DNA from: Ruminococcaceae bacterium UBA1767 | Lineage (GTDB): Bacteria; Bacillota; Clostridia; Oscillospirales; Acutalibacteraceae | Length of the DNA: 18,533 bases | Direction of reading: 5' to 3' | Assembly (NCBI GenBank): GCA_002315505.1 | Contig: DCGX01000075.1 | Span: 1 to 18,533, forward strand | In this document: positions 1 to 7,177 of the stretch, piece after piece | How positions within the stretch are numbered: the stretch's first letter is position 1 | Layout: every line of letters begins with the position of its first letter | The notes under the pieces: generated by a model | What the model was told of the DNA's origin: nothing | The model's input: only the letters and a program-made list of their open reading frames with translations | Database searches by the model: none | Position numbers and translations under genes: made by a program

Positions 1-252
1 TCACGTAAATTGAGCTTTGCTTCCGAAAATGACCTCAATGCAATTCTCGGTCTTTCCGCAGGCTCAGTTACACCATTCGGTGTTCTTAATGACACAGAAT
101 TAAAAGTACAGGTATACTTCGATTCTGACTTCAAGGGTGAAAAAATCGGCATTCATCCAAACGAAAATACGGCAACTGTATGGATAAACACCGACGATAT
201 TAAAAAAATAGTTGAGCAACACGGAAACGATTTTAAATTCATTGATATGTAA
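1..252 (+). CDS. YbaK/ProX-type prolyl-tRNA editing protein, C-terminal part (partial)
   Basis: The reading frame is open from base 1, so only the last 83 residues are visible; the TTG at base 10 is internal, not the start. The pattern LGLSAGSVTPFG followed by LND, then IHPNENT and a final short helix, is the C-terminal half of the YbaK/prolyl-tRNA deacylase family (ProX/PrdX type). These free-standing proteins hydrolyse mischarged Ala- or Cys-tRNA(Pro) in the cytoplasm and protect proline codons. The frame ends in TAA directly before a bidirectional terminator, so this is the 3' end of its transcript. Which tRNA is edited cannot be told from this fragment. It has no evident functional link to the polysaccharide operon. 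Confidence 0.85.
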   Translation, partial: SRKLSFASENDLNAILGLSAGSVTPFGVLNDTELKVQVYFDSDFKGEKIGIHPNENTATVWINTDDIKKIVEQHGNDFKFIDM

Positions 253-256
253 AATA

Positions 257-300
257 AAACAAGATTTGTTCAGATGAGCAAATCTTGTTTCTTTTTATTT
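257..300. terminator. Bidirectional Rho-independent terminator
   Basis: A perfect 12-bp stem (257-268 pairing with 279-290) closes a 10-base loop. On the plus strand it is followed by a T-rich run (tttctttttatttt). On the minus strand the stem is followed by ttttatttta. It lies between the convergent prolyl-tRNA editing and HAD genes, and its plus-side tract overlaps the last codons of the HAD gene. It probably serves both transcripts. Confidence 0.85.
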
Positions 301-930
301 TATTTCGTTTGGATTGTCGATAATGTATTCCGCTTTTTCTCTTTCAAGCACTTCTCTGTCACGGAATCCCCACGTTACACCGATACAAGGAAGTCCTGCA
401 TTATGAGCCGTCTGCACATCAACATCGGAGTCACCGACATAAACGCAATCTTCCTTTTCAACACTGAGCTTTTTAATTGCGTAGAACACAACCTCAGGTG
501 ACGGCTTTGGCTGAAATCCATCCATTTTGCCGACAACGACATCAAAAAGGTCACCGAAAAATTCTCTGACAACAATTTGTGCGGCATTGTGTTCCTTGTT
601 TGTCACAACAGCAGTTTTACAGCCTCGGTCTTTCAGTCGTTTTACCGCCTCAATCACGCCGTCATAAGGTCTTGTAAAATCTGCAATGTGCTCAACATAA
701 TACTTTGAAAAAATATCATGTGTCTTTTCAAAATCATCTTCGTTTATCCCTATCGGCACCGCTCTTTCAACGAGCTTTTTTATGCCATTTCCGACGAACG
801 AGCGAACCTCATCAATAGTCCTTTCAGGATAACTCATTTCACGCATTGCAAAATTTATCGCATTGGTCAAATCGTCCAATGTGTTAATCAATGTTCCGTC
901 CAAATCAAAGATATATGTTGAATATTTCAT
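295..930 (-). CDS. HAD-superfamily hydrolase, phosphoglycolate-phosphatase-like
   Basis: A 211-residue soluble HAD subfamily IA phosphatase. All four HAD motifs are present: motif I DLDGTL with nucleophile Asp9 and acid Asp11; motif II around Thr110-Asn111 (VVTNK); motif III Lys142 in the KPSPE segment; and motif IV GDSDVD with Asp167 and Asp171 for Mg2+. A helical cap domain fills roughly residues 15-80. The family dephosphorylates small phosphorylated metabolites such as 2-phosphoglycolate or sugar phosphates; the substrate here cannot be read from the sequence. The ATG has a GAGGA ribosome site that overlaps the stop of the upstream YczE-type gene (10-base gap), so the two form an operon. 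Transcription ends at the shared hairpin at 257-300. Confidence 0.9.
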   Translation of the reverse strand: MKYSTYIFDLDGTLINTLDDLTNAINFAMREMSYPERTIDEVRSFVGNGIKKLVERAVPIGINEDDFEKTHDIFSKYYVEHIADFTRPYDGVIEAVKRLKDRGCKTAVVTNKEHNAAQIVVREFFGDLFDVVVGKMDGFQPKPSPEVVFYAIKKLSVEKEDCVYVGDSDVDVQTAHNAGLPCIGVTWGFRDREVLEREKAEYIIDNPNEIK

Positions 931-940
931 TTTGCTGTCC

Positions 941-1648
941 TCATACTGTTAAATCAAATTTTTTTGCAAACTTCGGTGCAAGCGGTACTACCACACAGTA
1001 TTTATTTATCAGCTTATTGAAAAATCCGATAATCGTTCCGTTAAATACCGTCATAATAAGAGTGCCGACACCGACACCGATGAACTTTTTAAAGAAAACA
1101 AGTGTCATAATACAGGCAACTGTAAGACACGTAAAGTCAAAGCCCGTCTTGAATTTTGTAAGGTTAATGCCGTACTTGTCCGTGATTCCTTTAACAAAGA
1201 AATCATAAACCTGCGGATAAAGATACGTGTTGAAAAACAATGCTACTGAAAAGGTTGTCAGCAACACACCTACCACAAAAAATATAATTCTCACGGGTAT
1301 TGCCATGCTTCCCGGCTCCGTGATATTCGGATTAAGTACGGGAATAGCCGCACGCCACGCATCAAGAAAAAGGCCATAAATAAGGCAGGTAATATACGAA
1401 GAAAAATAAACGATTTTAACCTTTTTCATTGCTATGCAGAATACTATAAATATTACCGACTGTACAACATACTCTGCCTGACCGAATGTCAAAAACGTGA
1501 GCTTCTGACTTAATATATATGCAGGTGCAACAATCATCGAAACTCCGAAGTTTGATGCGGCAACCATCGAAACCGCAAATGATAAAATAATCATTGCCGC
1601 AAGATAAACCAATTCACTGTGTAATTTAATCTTTTTTGTTCCTTCCAT
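941..1648 (-). CDS. YczE/YyaS/YitT-type (DUF6198-like) multi-pass membrane protein
   Basis: A 235-residue integral membrane protein with about five or six hydrophobic segments (roughly 12-32, 58-74, 80-98, 115-140, 168-185, 193-212). The N-terminal pattern, a helix followed by a short GVSMIVAPAYILS loop, and the position of an FDF-containing segment near residue 170 resemble the YczE/YyaS/YitT group of uncharacterised membrane proteins. No transport substrate is known, and I assign no function. The start is well supported by GGAGGT seven bases upstream. A terminator hairpin (1665-1708) lies just before this ribosome site, so the gene depends on read-through from the dockerin gene or on an unrecognised promoter. 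It is followed after 10 bases by the HAD gene. Confidence 0.7.
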   Translation of the reverse strand: MEGTKKIKLHSELVYLAAMIILSFAVSMVAASNFGVSMIVAPAYILSQKLTFLTFGQAEYVVQSVIFIVFCIAMKKVKIVYFSSYITCLIYGLFLDAWRAAIPVLNPNITEPGSMAIPVRIIFFVVGVLLTTFSVALFFNTYLYPQVYDFFVKGITDKYGINLTKFKTGFDFTCLTVACIMTLVFFKKFIGVGVGTLIMTVFNGTIIGFFNKLINKYCVVVPLAPKFAKKFDLTV

Positions 1649-1664
1649 TTATACCTCCACAGGG

Positions 1665-1708
1665 CAAAAAAATGACCGCTTCAAGCACAAGGTTTGTCGC
1701 AGTCATTT
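1665..1708 (-). terminator. Rho-independent terminator after the dockerin gene
   Basis: Read on the minus strand, a 10-bp stem (1708-1699 pairing with 1679-1670, with one G-U pair) encloses a 19-base loop and is followed by seven T. It begins six bases after the dockerin gene stop and ends shortly before the ribosome site of the YczE-type gene. It therefore either ends the dockerin transcript or attenuates read-through into the next two genes. Confidence 0.75.
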
Positions 1709-1713
1709 ATTAT

Positions 1714-3042
1714 TTATGCAAACAAATTTAAAACTGATTTCAAAATGTAATCTACAATCATTTTCACGAATGCGATTATTTCATCAAGTACATTCGGTTG
1801 TGTTGTTTCCCCTGCAGGTTCTTCCTCCTGAGGCTCTTCATTTACAACATCCTGGCTGATACAGTTGAGATACTCTGTGTATTCAACTGACGAAACATCA
1901 AGCTCGCCTGTTTCCGTCTGCGGAACAAGTGAAAGAAGCAAGCCTGCATCATTCAAAATTGCAATGTCCATTTCGTCAACAATTTCATCGTGATTGCAAT
2001 CAGCGGCAAGATAAACTGCCTCGCCGACCTGTGCTCTTGAAAGCATACCGTTAACAATGCAATTTACAATCATTGCATCCGTGCCGTCATAAACACCATC
2101 GCAGTTAACATCACCGAAAACAACTACAGTAAGAGTTTTGTATACATCGCCATTCTCTTTTGTGAATGTGATTGTATCTCCTGTTGCAATCTTTTCGGTA
2201 TTGCTCTGTACAGTTACATTTGTATTTTCAAACAAAGCACTGATTTCACTCGAACTGCTTCCGAAAACATCTGAGCCGAAAATCAATCCGTTTTCCGCCT
2301 CAACCTCGGCAGAAACATCTTCTTTGATTTTCATATCAACCTTTACCGTACACGTTGCAACTGCTCCGCTCTGAGCCGTAGCCGTAATTACAGTTTCTCC
2401 GAAATCAACTGCCGTAACAAGTCCGTCAACAACTGTTGCAACATTCTCGTCACCCGATGTCCATGTGATTGTTTCACCGGTTGCAGGTATCAATGCTGCC
2501 TCAAGCTGTTTTGTTTCACCTTCACAGAGCGTAATTTCACTTTCTGACAAAGCAAGCTCAGCCTTAACAACTGAAAGATTATTGATTATTTCCGCATTGA
2601 TTTCATCTTCAACAACGGTGATATCGTCACTTGTAATTGTATCCGCAGATGCCTTTGAGAATGTCAGTACAAAGTACTCACCTATAGTGCTGACTGTCGG
2701 AACGGAAATCACCGTTGCAACACCTGTTTCAACATTGCTAAGTGACATTACATCATCCGCATCGAGAACAAGCTGTGAAAGAGTAGTACCCCTTTCAATA
2801 GAAGTCAGTTCGGAAATATCAGCACCGTATGTAATCATAAATGTTACATATCTGAATTCTCCGCTTTGAAGTGAAATTGAAACACTTACCTGCGAATCAG
2901 ATTCGCTTACCTTATCGAGTGTGAAAACAGGAGCCTCTCCTGCTCGTGCCGTAATATTGAAATTGAGTGCACCGAAGCAAACCGTCAGCATAATTGCGAC
3001 AGCCATAAATATCGATGCTGTTTTCTTAAATATATTTTTCAT
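1714..3042 (-). CDS. Secreted protein with cohesin-like, BIG2 and type I dockerin domains
   Basis: A 442-residue exported protein. Residues 1-34 form a signal peptide (basic NIFKK end, hydrophobic core, likely cleavage after ARA34). Residues 37-155 are a beta-rich region resembling the cohesin/carbohydrate-binding fold (VSVSISLQSGEF, ITYGADI). Residues 161-235 are a BIG2 immunoglobulin-like domain (ITLCEGETKQL, ITWTSGDENVATV). Residues 250-310 are the short beta module that often precedes clostridial dockerins (TGDTITF, VVVFGD). Residues 311-370 are a dockerin with two calcium loops, both keeping D/N/D/D/D ligands (Asp311-Asp322, Asp348-Asp359). A Glu/Pro/Thr linker (400-418) leads to a hydrophobic, amphipathic C-terminal helix. 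No catalytic domain or LPXTG motif is seen. A strong GGAGG lies six bases before ATG, and a sigma-A-like promoter is at 3082-3110. A scaffold, adhesin or cell-surface anchoring role is likely, but the ligand is unknown. The cohesin-like call is the least certain part. Confidence 0.8.
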   Translation of the reverse strand: MKNIFKKTASIFMAVAIMLTVCFGALNFNITARAGEAPVFTLDKVSESDSQVSVSISLQSGEFRYVTFMITYGADISELTSIERGTTLSQLVLDADDVMSLSNVETGVATVISVPTVSTIGEYFVLTFSKASADTITSDDITVVEDEINAEIINNLSVVKAELALSESEITLCEGETKQLEAALIPATGETITWTSGDENVATVVDGLVTAVDFGETVITATAQSGAVATCTVKVDMKIKEDVSAEVEAENGLIFGSDVFGSSSSEISALFENTNVTVQSNTEKIATGDTITFTKENGDVYKTLTVVVFGDVNCDGVYDGTDAMIVNCIVNGMLSRAQVGEAVYLAADCNHDEIVDEMDIAILNDAGLLLSLVPQTETGELDVSSVEYTEYLNCISQDVVNEEPQEEEPAGETTQPNVLDEIIAFVKMIVDYILKSVLNLFA

Positions 3043-3081
3043 AAAAAACCTCCAAGCTCTGAAAAGTTTTTATCTTCCTTT

Positions 3082-3110
3082 ATTATAATCTAATATTTTG
3101 ATAATTACAA
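3082..3110 (-). promoter_or_regulatory. Sigma-A-type promoter for the dockerin gene
   Basis: On the minus strand TTGTAA (3110-3105) and a perfect TATAAT (3087-3082) are separated by 17 bases. The ATG is about 40 bases downstream. The -35 matches the consensus at four of six positions. Confidence 0.65.
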
Positions 3111-3140
3111 TATGTTAATATGCACAAAAAACATATTGTA

Positions 3141-3168
3141 TTGAAATTTTACGTAATTATGATATAAT
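3141..3168 (+). promoter_or_regulatory. Sigma-A-type promoter for the SASA esterase gene
   Basis: TTGAAA (3141-3146) and a perfect TATAAT (3163-3168) are separated by 16 bases. The expected transcription start near 3175 leaves a leader of only about 25 bases before the TTG start. The promoter lies back to back with the divergent dockerin promoter, with 30 bases between the two -35 boxes. Confidence 0.65.
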
Positions 3169-3186
3169 TTTTTTAACAAATCTTTC

Positions 3187-3192
3187 GAGGTG
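3187..3192 (+). promoter_or_regulatory. Ribosome binding site deciding a TTG start
   Basis: GAGGTG at 3187-3192 sits six bases before TTG at 3199. The in-frame GTG at 3190 lies inside this site and has no Shine-Dalgarno sequence of its own, and ATG at 3220 is too far away. TTG is therefore the preferred start of the esterase gene. Confidence 0.6.
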
Positions 3193-3198
3193 TTTATT

Positions 3199-4524
3199 TT
3201 GAAGAATCTTTGTGATTTTATGATATTACAGCGAAATGCTGACGGCTTTGCAAAAGCAGAGTTCTGCGGTGAATTTGAAGAAAAGGAAAACGCATTGATT
3301 GTTGCACGTGTTATTCGTGAAGATGATAATATGATGATTATTCCGTGGCAGGAATGTGAGCTTGACGGTAACAAATGGCACATTTCACTTAATCTGCCAC
3401 AGGGTGGTCTGTACAGAATTGAGGCACGTCAGGCTGACGGAATATTCAATCAATACGAAAACAGATACGACTGGTGTAAAATCATCAAAAACGTTTTTCA
3501 TGTAGGCGTCGGTGATGTTTTTGTAATGGCAGGTCAGAGCAATATGTCGGGCTACGGAAAAGACCCTGCATTTGACCCTCCGCAGTTAGGTGTTCACCTT
3601 TTTAACAACAACGGAGAATGGGTAATTGCCACTCATCCGCTCGGCACAACACCCATATCAATTTACCCGAACAATGACGAGCGCTCGGGCACTTCCCCCG
3701 GACTTTCATTCGGCAGAATGATGTCAAACAGACTTCATATTCCTGTCGGATTAATTTCAGCCGCACTCGGTGGTTCTTCGCTTGAAAGCTGGAATCCTGC
3801 AGAGGAAGACCCGTATCTGTTCGAGTCTATGAAGGCAAAAATCGACGAGGTCGGAGGCTTTGCGGGAATGATATGGTCACAGGGCTGTAATGAAACAAAC
3901 GAAGAAGAGGCTCCGACATATTTTGAAAAGTTCAAAGAAGCTCTCGGCTTGTGGAGAAAGGAATTCGGACATTTCCCTGTTGTTTCATGTCAATGCAACC
4001 GCCACGCATCAAAGGAAGAGGAAAACGGTGATGTGTACTGGGGATTAGTTCGTGAGGCTCAGCGTCAGGCTTCCATTCAGCTCGATGACGTTTATCTCGT
4101 TCCGATGAATGACTTGACAACCTGCGACGGTATACACAACGCAAGCAGTTCCTATGTTGTAGTCGGTGAAAGAATTGCAAATACTATGCTTCATTCAGTT
4201 TACGGTCAGAGCGGCTCACTTGCTCCGTCAATCAAAAAAATCACTAAGCTTGACAAAACGACTATTGTTGCAGAATTCTTCAACGAGCACTATCTTCGTA
4301 CAATGGATGACCTCGCACATGGAATGAACATCGAGGATGAAGAAGGCTTGATGAATTGTACAAAAGTTACAGCATATAACAGCAAGCTCACAATCACCGC
4401 AGAAAGAGAAATCAAGGGCAAAGCAAAATTTCACGCATACTGGATGAGAGAGGTTCCGCCATTCCTCGTTAGAGATGTCTACGGAATGCCGATGCTGTCG
4501 TGCTATAATGTACCCATTGAATAA
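3199..4524 (+). CDS. SASA-domain carbohydrate esterase (sialate O-acetylesterase-like)
   Basis: A cytoplasmic protein of about 441 residues from the TTG start; it lacks a signal peptide. Residues about 1-100 form a beta-sandwich-like N-terminal region. The SASA/SGNH esterase domain follows: block I GQSNMSG with nucleophile Ser114, an oxyanion segment SAALGGSSLESW, the block SQGCNET, and the C-terminal Asp310-x-x-His313 of the triad in DGIH. Residues after about 335 form a beta-rich tail. Related enzymes remove O-acetyl groups from sialic acid or from xylan and other glycans; the substrate here is not determinable. Lack of export suggests it works on imported oligosaccharides or on an intracellular intermediate. 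It is transcribed alone from the promoter at 3141-3168 and ends at the hairpin at 4532-4570. It converges on the polysaccharide operon, so a link to acylated glycan turnover is possible but unproven. Confidence 0.85.
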   Translation: MKNLCDFMILQRNADGFAKAEFCGEFEEKENALIVARVIREDDNMMIIPWQECELDGNKWHISLNLPQGGLYRIEARQADGIFNQYENRYDWCKIIKNVFHVGVGDVFVMAGQSNMSGYGKDPAFDPPQLGVHLFNNNGEWVIATHPLGTTPISIYPNNDERSGTSPGLSFGRMMSNRLHIPVGLISAALGGSSLESWNPAEEDPYLFESMKAKIDEVGGFAGMIWSQGCNETNEEEAPTYFEKFKEALGLWRKEFGHFPVVSCQCNRHASKEEENGDVYWGLVREAQRQASIQLDDVYLVPMNDLTTCDGIHNASSSYVVVGERIANTMLHSVYGQSGSLAPSIKKITKLDKTTIVAEFFNEHYLRTMDDLAHGMNIEDEEGLMNCTKVTAYNSKLTITAEREIKGKAKFHAYWMREVPPFLVRDVYGMPMLSCYNVPIE

Positions 4525-4531
4525 AAGAATA

Positions 4532-4570
4532 AGGGAGCTGTCGCATTCAGCGAGGCTCCCTCTTTTTTTG
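4532..4570 (+). terminator. Rho-independent terminator overlapping the convergent VanZ gene
   Basis: The 8-bp stem AGGGAGCT (4532-4539) pairs with GGCTCCCT (4554-4561), with one U-G pair. An extra inner TCGC/GCGA pairing follows, and then a run of T at 4563-4569. It starts eight bases after the esterase stop. The right half also encodes the last residues of the minus-strand VanZ-family gene. On the minus strand the same stem is followed by the T-rich ttattctttta, so it may also end the long operon. Confidence 0.85.
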
Positions 4571-5074
4571 ACTTACTCTGTATTTTATATAGCTTATACT
4601 GCCTATTACCGCACCTAACGTATTACAAATAACATCATCCGTTTCGCATCTTCCGCACGAGAAAACAAATTGATAAAATTCAATAGCAATGCTGATTATC
4701 AACGCAAAAAGGATTGTCGTGCTGACTCTTTTCAGGCTCGAACTTTTCAGCGAATACGGCATACATATTCCGAGCGGTACAAAAAGAAAAATGTTCATTA
4801 TCATCGTTCGATATATTTCTTTTTGAATTTTCGCCTCGGTAAAGCTGTGAAACGGCATTAAAACCACTTCATCATTAAAATCAGAACGATTCAAAACAGT
4901 AACCGCAAGTATACCGAAAAAAGCAATAATATTCAGCACGTTATTAATCGTTTGTACTTTATGCGGATTTCTTGAATAAATCCTCGCCATCAGCGATGCC
5001 CACACAATAACAGTAATTATAGTTATTGCAATCGGCATCCATAACGGCATATGGTAAATAATAAAAAACAGCAT
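4547..5074 (-). CDS. VanZ-family membrane protein
   Basis: A 175-residue protein with four predicted membrane segments (about 1-28, 42-62, 92-108, 120-140) and a fifth weak one near 150-165. It has the VanZ-family core: an NIFLFVPLGI segment near residues 93-102, a SIAIEFYQF segment, and a C-terminal DDVICNTLGAVIG motif. VanZ was first described in a teicoplanin-resistance cluster. Family members are frequent in Gram-positive cell-envelope loci, and their biochemical role is not established. It is the last gene of the operon and starts two bases after the TupA-like stop. No good Shine-Dalgarno is seen, so translational coupling is likely. Its stop codon lies inside the terminator hairpin of the convergent esterase gene. 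Confidence 0.85.
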   Translation of the reverse strand: MLFFIIYHMPLWMPIAITIITVIVWASLMARIYSRNPHKVQTINNVLNIIAFFGILAVTVLNRSDFNDEVVLMPFHSFTEAKIQKEIYRTMIMNIFLFVPLGICMPYSLKSSSLKRVSTTILFALIISIAIEFYQFVFSCGRCETDDVICNTLGAVIGSISYIKYRVSQKKREPR

Positions 5075-5076
5075 AA

Positions 5077-6027
5077 TTATCTCATTTTCGGTGGAAGCTT
5101 TAACAGCGAGCCTAAATAATAATCGTATTCTTCCGGATCAAACGGCTGTCTTCCGCCTGCGGGGAAAAATGTCATCTCAGTAAAATATAATTTATCGTCT
5201 GCCTGAAGAAAATCTACTCTGACATGAGGAAATCCCTTCGATAATATCTTTGAATACTCTACCATTTTATCAAAATTCACCGGTCTGTTCAACGTATACG
5301 GAGTATTAGGTGCCTGATATACTTTCATTAAATTCCAATCAAGATCAAAAAAGTTATCTCCGTTCGGCTCATCGTTATTTTTTCCCGTTAATACATTTAT
5401 TACTTCAGGCTTTCCATCAAAGCACATAAATTTATAGTCTACAAGTGATGAGCCGTCTTTATTTGACAAATATTCTTCAATAATAATTCTCGGCTTAACA
5501 TTCTTGTACGGCCATTCACGACTGAGATAGAACTGATTTCTGCCAAGTCCAAACTCGATTTTTTTCTTTGCTGCCTCGATATCCCAGTTGTTTTTATCAC
5601 GGCAGACAACAACACTTCCGCTGTCATGTGTGCACTTGATTACAAATGCATTCGGCAGCTTTGAAAAGTCAATTTCATCCCATTTGTCAAAGATACCTAA
5701 GCACGGCACCAGAATATCGGCTCCGACTTTTTCCTCGACAAACTTTCTGACCTCATACTTATCAACCAATGGCGTATATGCGGGATTTCGGTAATAATAC
5801 TTCATCCATTGCAATTTTTCATTGTAGGTTTGCGGATTTTTAAAGTTTAATTTTTTCTTGTTGAATATCCAGTAATCCCACTTCTGAAATAATTTGTCAG
5901 GACATGGAAGCTTATTATGTGCACATGCATAATATAATCTAAACATAACCTTTTCAGGCATATAAGACAGTTTAATTAGCAACCGTTTTATTTTTTTTAG
6001 TAATTCTTTCATATTGTCACGATCCAT
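5077..6027 (-). CDS. TupA-like ATP-grasp ligase
   Basis: A 316-residue protein of the TupA-like ATP-grasp family, named after a teichuronopeptide biosynthesis protein of alkaliphilic Bacillus. The usual N-terminal region (LWW-type KWDYWIFNKKKLNF, then TYNEKLQWMKYYYR) precedes the ATP-grasp core. Visible elements are a nucleotide-binding Lys131 in VIKCTHDSGS, an acidic pair Glu184-Glu185 at the hinge, the DYKFMCFDGKP strand near 198-207, and metal-binding Asp272 (VRVDF) and Glu284 (TEMTF). ATP-grasp enzymes activate a carboxylate as acyl phosphate and couple it to an amine or similar nucleophile. In this operon an amino-acid or uronate ligation on the glycan is plausible, but the substrate is unknown. 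The start is uncertain: neither ATG at 6027 nor the in-frame ATG at 6012 has a strong ribosome site. It follows another ATP-grasp gene after 13 bases and is nearly fused to VanZ (2-base gap). Confidence 0.85.
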   Translation of the reverse strand: MDRDNMKELLKKIKRLLIKLSYMPEKVMFRLYYACAHNKLPCPDKLFQKWDYWIFNKKKLNFKNPQTYNEKLQWMKYYYRNPAYTPLVDKYEVRKFVEEKVGADILVPCLGIFDKWDEIDFSKLPNAFVIKCTHDSGSVVVCRDKNNWDIEAAKKKIEFGLGRNQFYLSREWPYKNVKPRIIIEEYLSNKDGSSLVDYKFMCFDGKPEVINVLTGKNNDEPNGDNFFDLDWNLMKVYQAPNTPYTLNRPVNFDKMVEYSKILSKGFPHVRVDFLQADDKLYFTEMTFFPAGGRQPFDPEEYDYYLGSLLKLPPKMR

Positions 6028-6040
6028 TTGTCAAACACTA

Positions 6041-7177
6041 TTATCTAATGCTAAAAATGTATTTAATCATTTCATCAGAATTTTCTTCAAATAATGGTTT
6101 TCCATTGGCAATTTGATTTATATCAACACCTTCATACATCAAATTAACCTCAATAAATACAACATCTCCGTTTGCTGCAAAAGATAAATCCCAAGACGCA
6201 ATACCAATATCTGAAATACGTGAATGCAATTTTTTAGCAACACTGATCATTTTATTAATATCGCCAATGTAATAGTTTTCAAATTTCACTTTCGTGTCAG
6301 GATGTTCAAACATTTTATACTGATTTTTTTCATCATAAAAATATCCTGTTTTATACAATCTACCCGTTTCCTTATCTACGCCAATTGTGTATCCTTTACA
6401 GTTTACTCCATCAATTTCAACATCACCAACACTTTGACGCAAAGCAATAGGACCACAATATACTTCTCCGTTTAACAGATATGTCGTAACTCTGAATGTT
6501 CCCAATGAGCGGGGATATAATGTCTTCAATTCTTCTGATGGATATACCCACTCTTGAAATAAAACATCTCTATTGCCGTATTCATCAAGAATCTCAGAAA
6601 CGCTTTTTCCGGACACAACATCTATTCCGTCTTTTATTGTAACGGTTTTTATTCCGACTCCTCTTGCCGTTCCGATTGTGGGCTTACATATTATTTTGCC
6701 GAGATTAAAGCACTTGTTAATTGCTTCTTCACGACTGATAAAAATATCGTCACACACATATTCATGATTATGTGTAACTTTCAGAAAAGTCTTCGGAAGG
6801 TATAAACCATCTATATTTGAAAATAAATAACTCGCAAGTTCTTTTTTTTGAAAAACTTCAGAGCAGTAATATGGGTTTAATCTTCTTTCAACAACTGTGT
6901 CAAAAAACATACTAGTAATATATCTAGGCTCAAAAACACCGTTTACACTTTGATAATACTTAAATCCCTTCCGATCCAATTTTTTAATTCCGTATCTTCT
7001 CCAATACTTTGAAATCTCCTCAATTTCTTTTTGCGACCAATTTATCGAGTTAATATTCGATGAATATTTTTTATAATATTTTTTTCTAACTGTTTTTTCC
7101 TGTCTTCTAATTACCAACGCTGGTAATTTGTATGCAATTTTCATTGAAGTTTTTGCAAAATTTTCCATAATACTCAT
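6041..7177 (-). CDS. Sugar-transfer-associated ATP-grasp ligase
   Basis: About 378 residues from the ATG at 7177. I prefer this start over the TTG at 7186 because the AAGGA site lies 10 bases before the ATG but almost touches the TTG. The protein matches the sugar-transfer-associated ATP-grasp family found in surface-polysaccharide loci. A basic helical N-terminus (about 1-70, with YWRRYG) precedes the core. The core has Lys165 in IICKPTIGTARGVGI, hinge Glu209 (LFQEWV), an FRVTTYLLNG strand, and metal-binding Asp330 (ASWDLSF) and Glu343 (IEVNLMYEG), then a QIANGKPLF tail. The family is predicted to form an amide or ester bond using ATP; the substrate is not established. It is not a close relative of the TupA-like enzyme next to it, so the pair is not a recent duplication. 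Base composition is very low: sampled lines are 22-28% G+C. Confidence 0.8.
   Translation of the reverse strand: MSIMENFAKTSMKIAYKLPALVIRRQEKTVRKKYYKKYSSNINSINWSQKEIEEISKYWRRYGIKKLDRKGFKYYQSVNGVFEPRYITSMFFDTVVERRLNPYYCSEVFQKKELASYLFSNIDGLYLPKTFLKVTHNHEYVCDDIFISREEAINKCFNLGKIICKPTIGTARGVGIKTVTIKDGIDVVSGKSVSEILDEYGNRDVLFQEWVYPSEELKTLYPRSLGTFRVTTYLLNGEVYCGPIALRQSVGDVEIDGVNCKGYTIGVDKETGRLYKTGYFYDEKNQYKMFEHPDTKVKFENYYIGDINKMISVAKKLHSRISDIGIASWDLSFAANGDVVFIEVNLMYEGVDINQIANGKPLFEENSDEMIKYIFSIR

Noticed and set aside
2465..2869. 134-codon open frame on the plus strand inside the dockerin gene
   Set aside because: It lies opposite a well-supported coding frame, has a low-complexity Ser/Thr/Val composition typical of antisense shadow, and has no ribosome site.
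3105..3383. 92-codon minus-strand frame overlapping the esterase start
   Set aside because: It covers the promoter region and the N-terminus of the esterase on the other strand and has no family resemblance.
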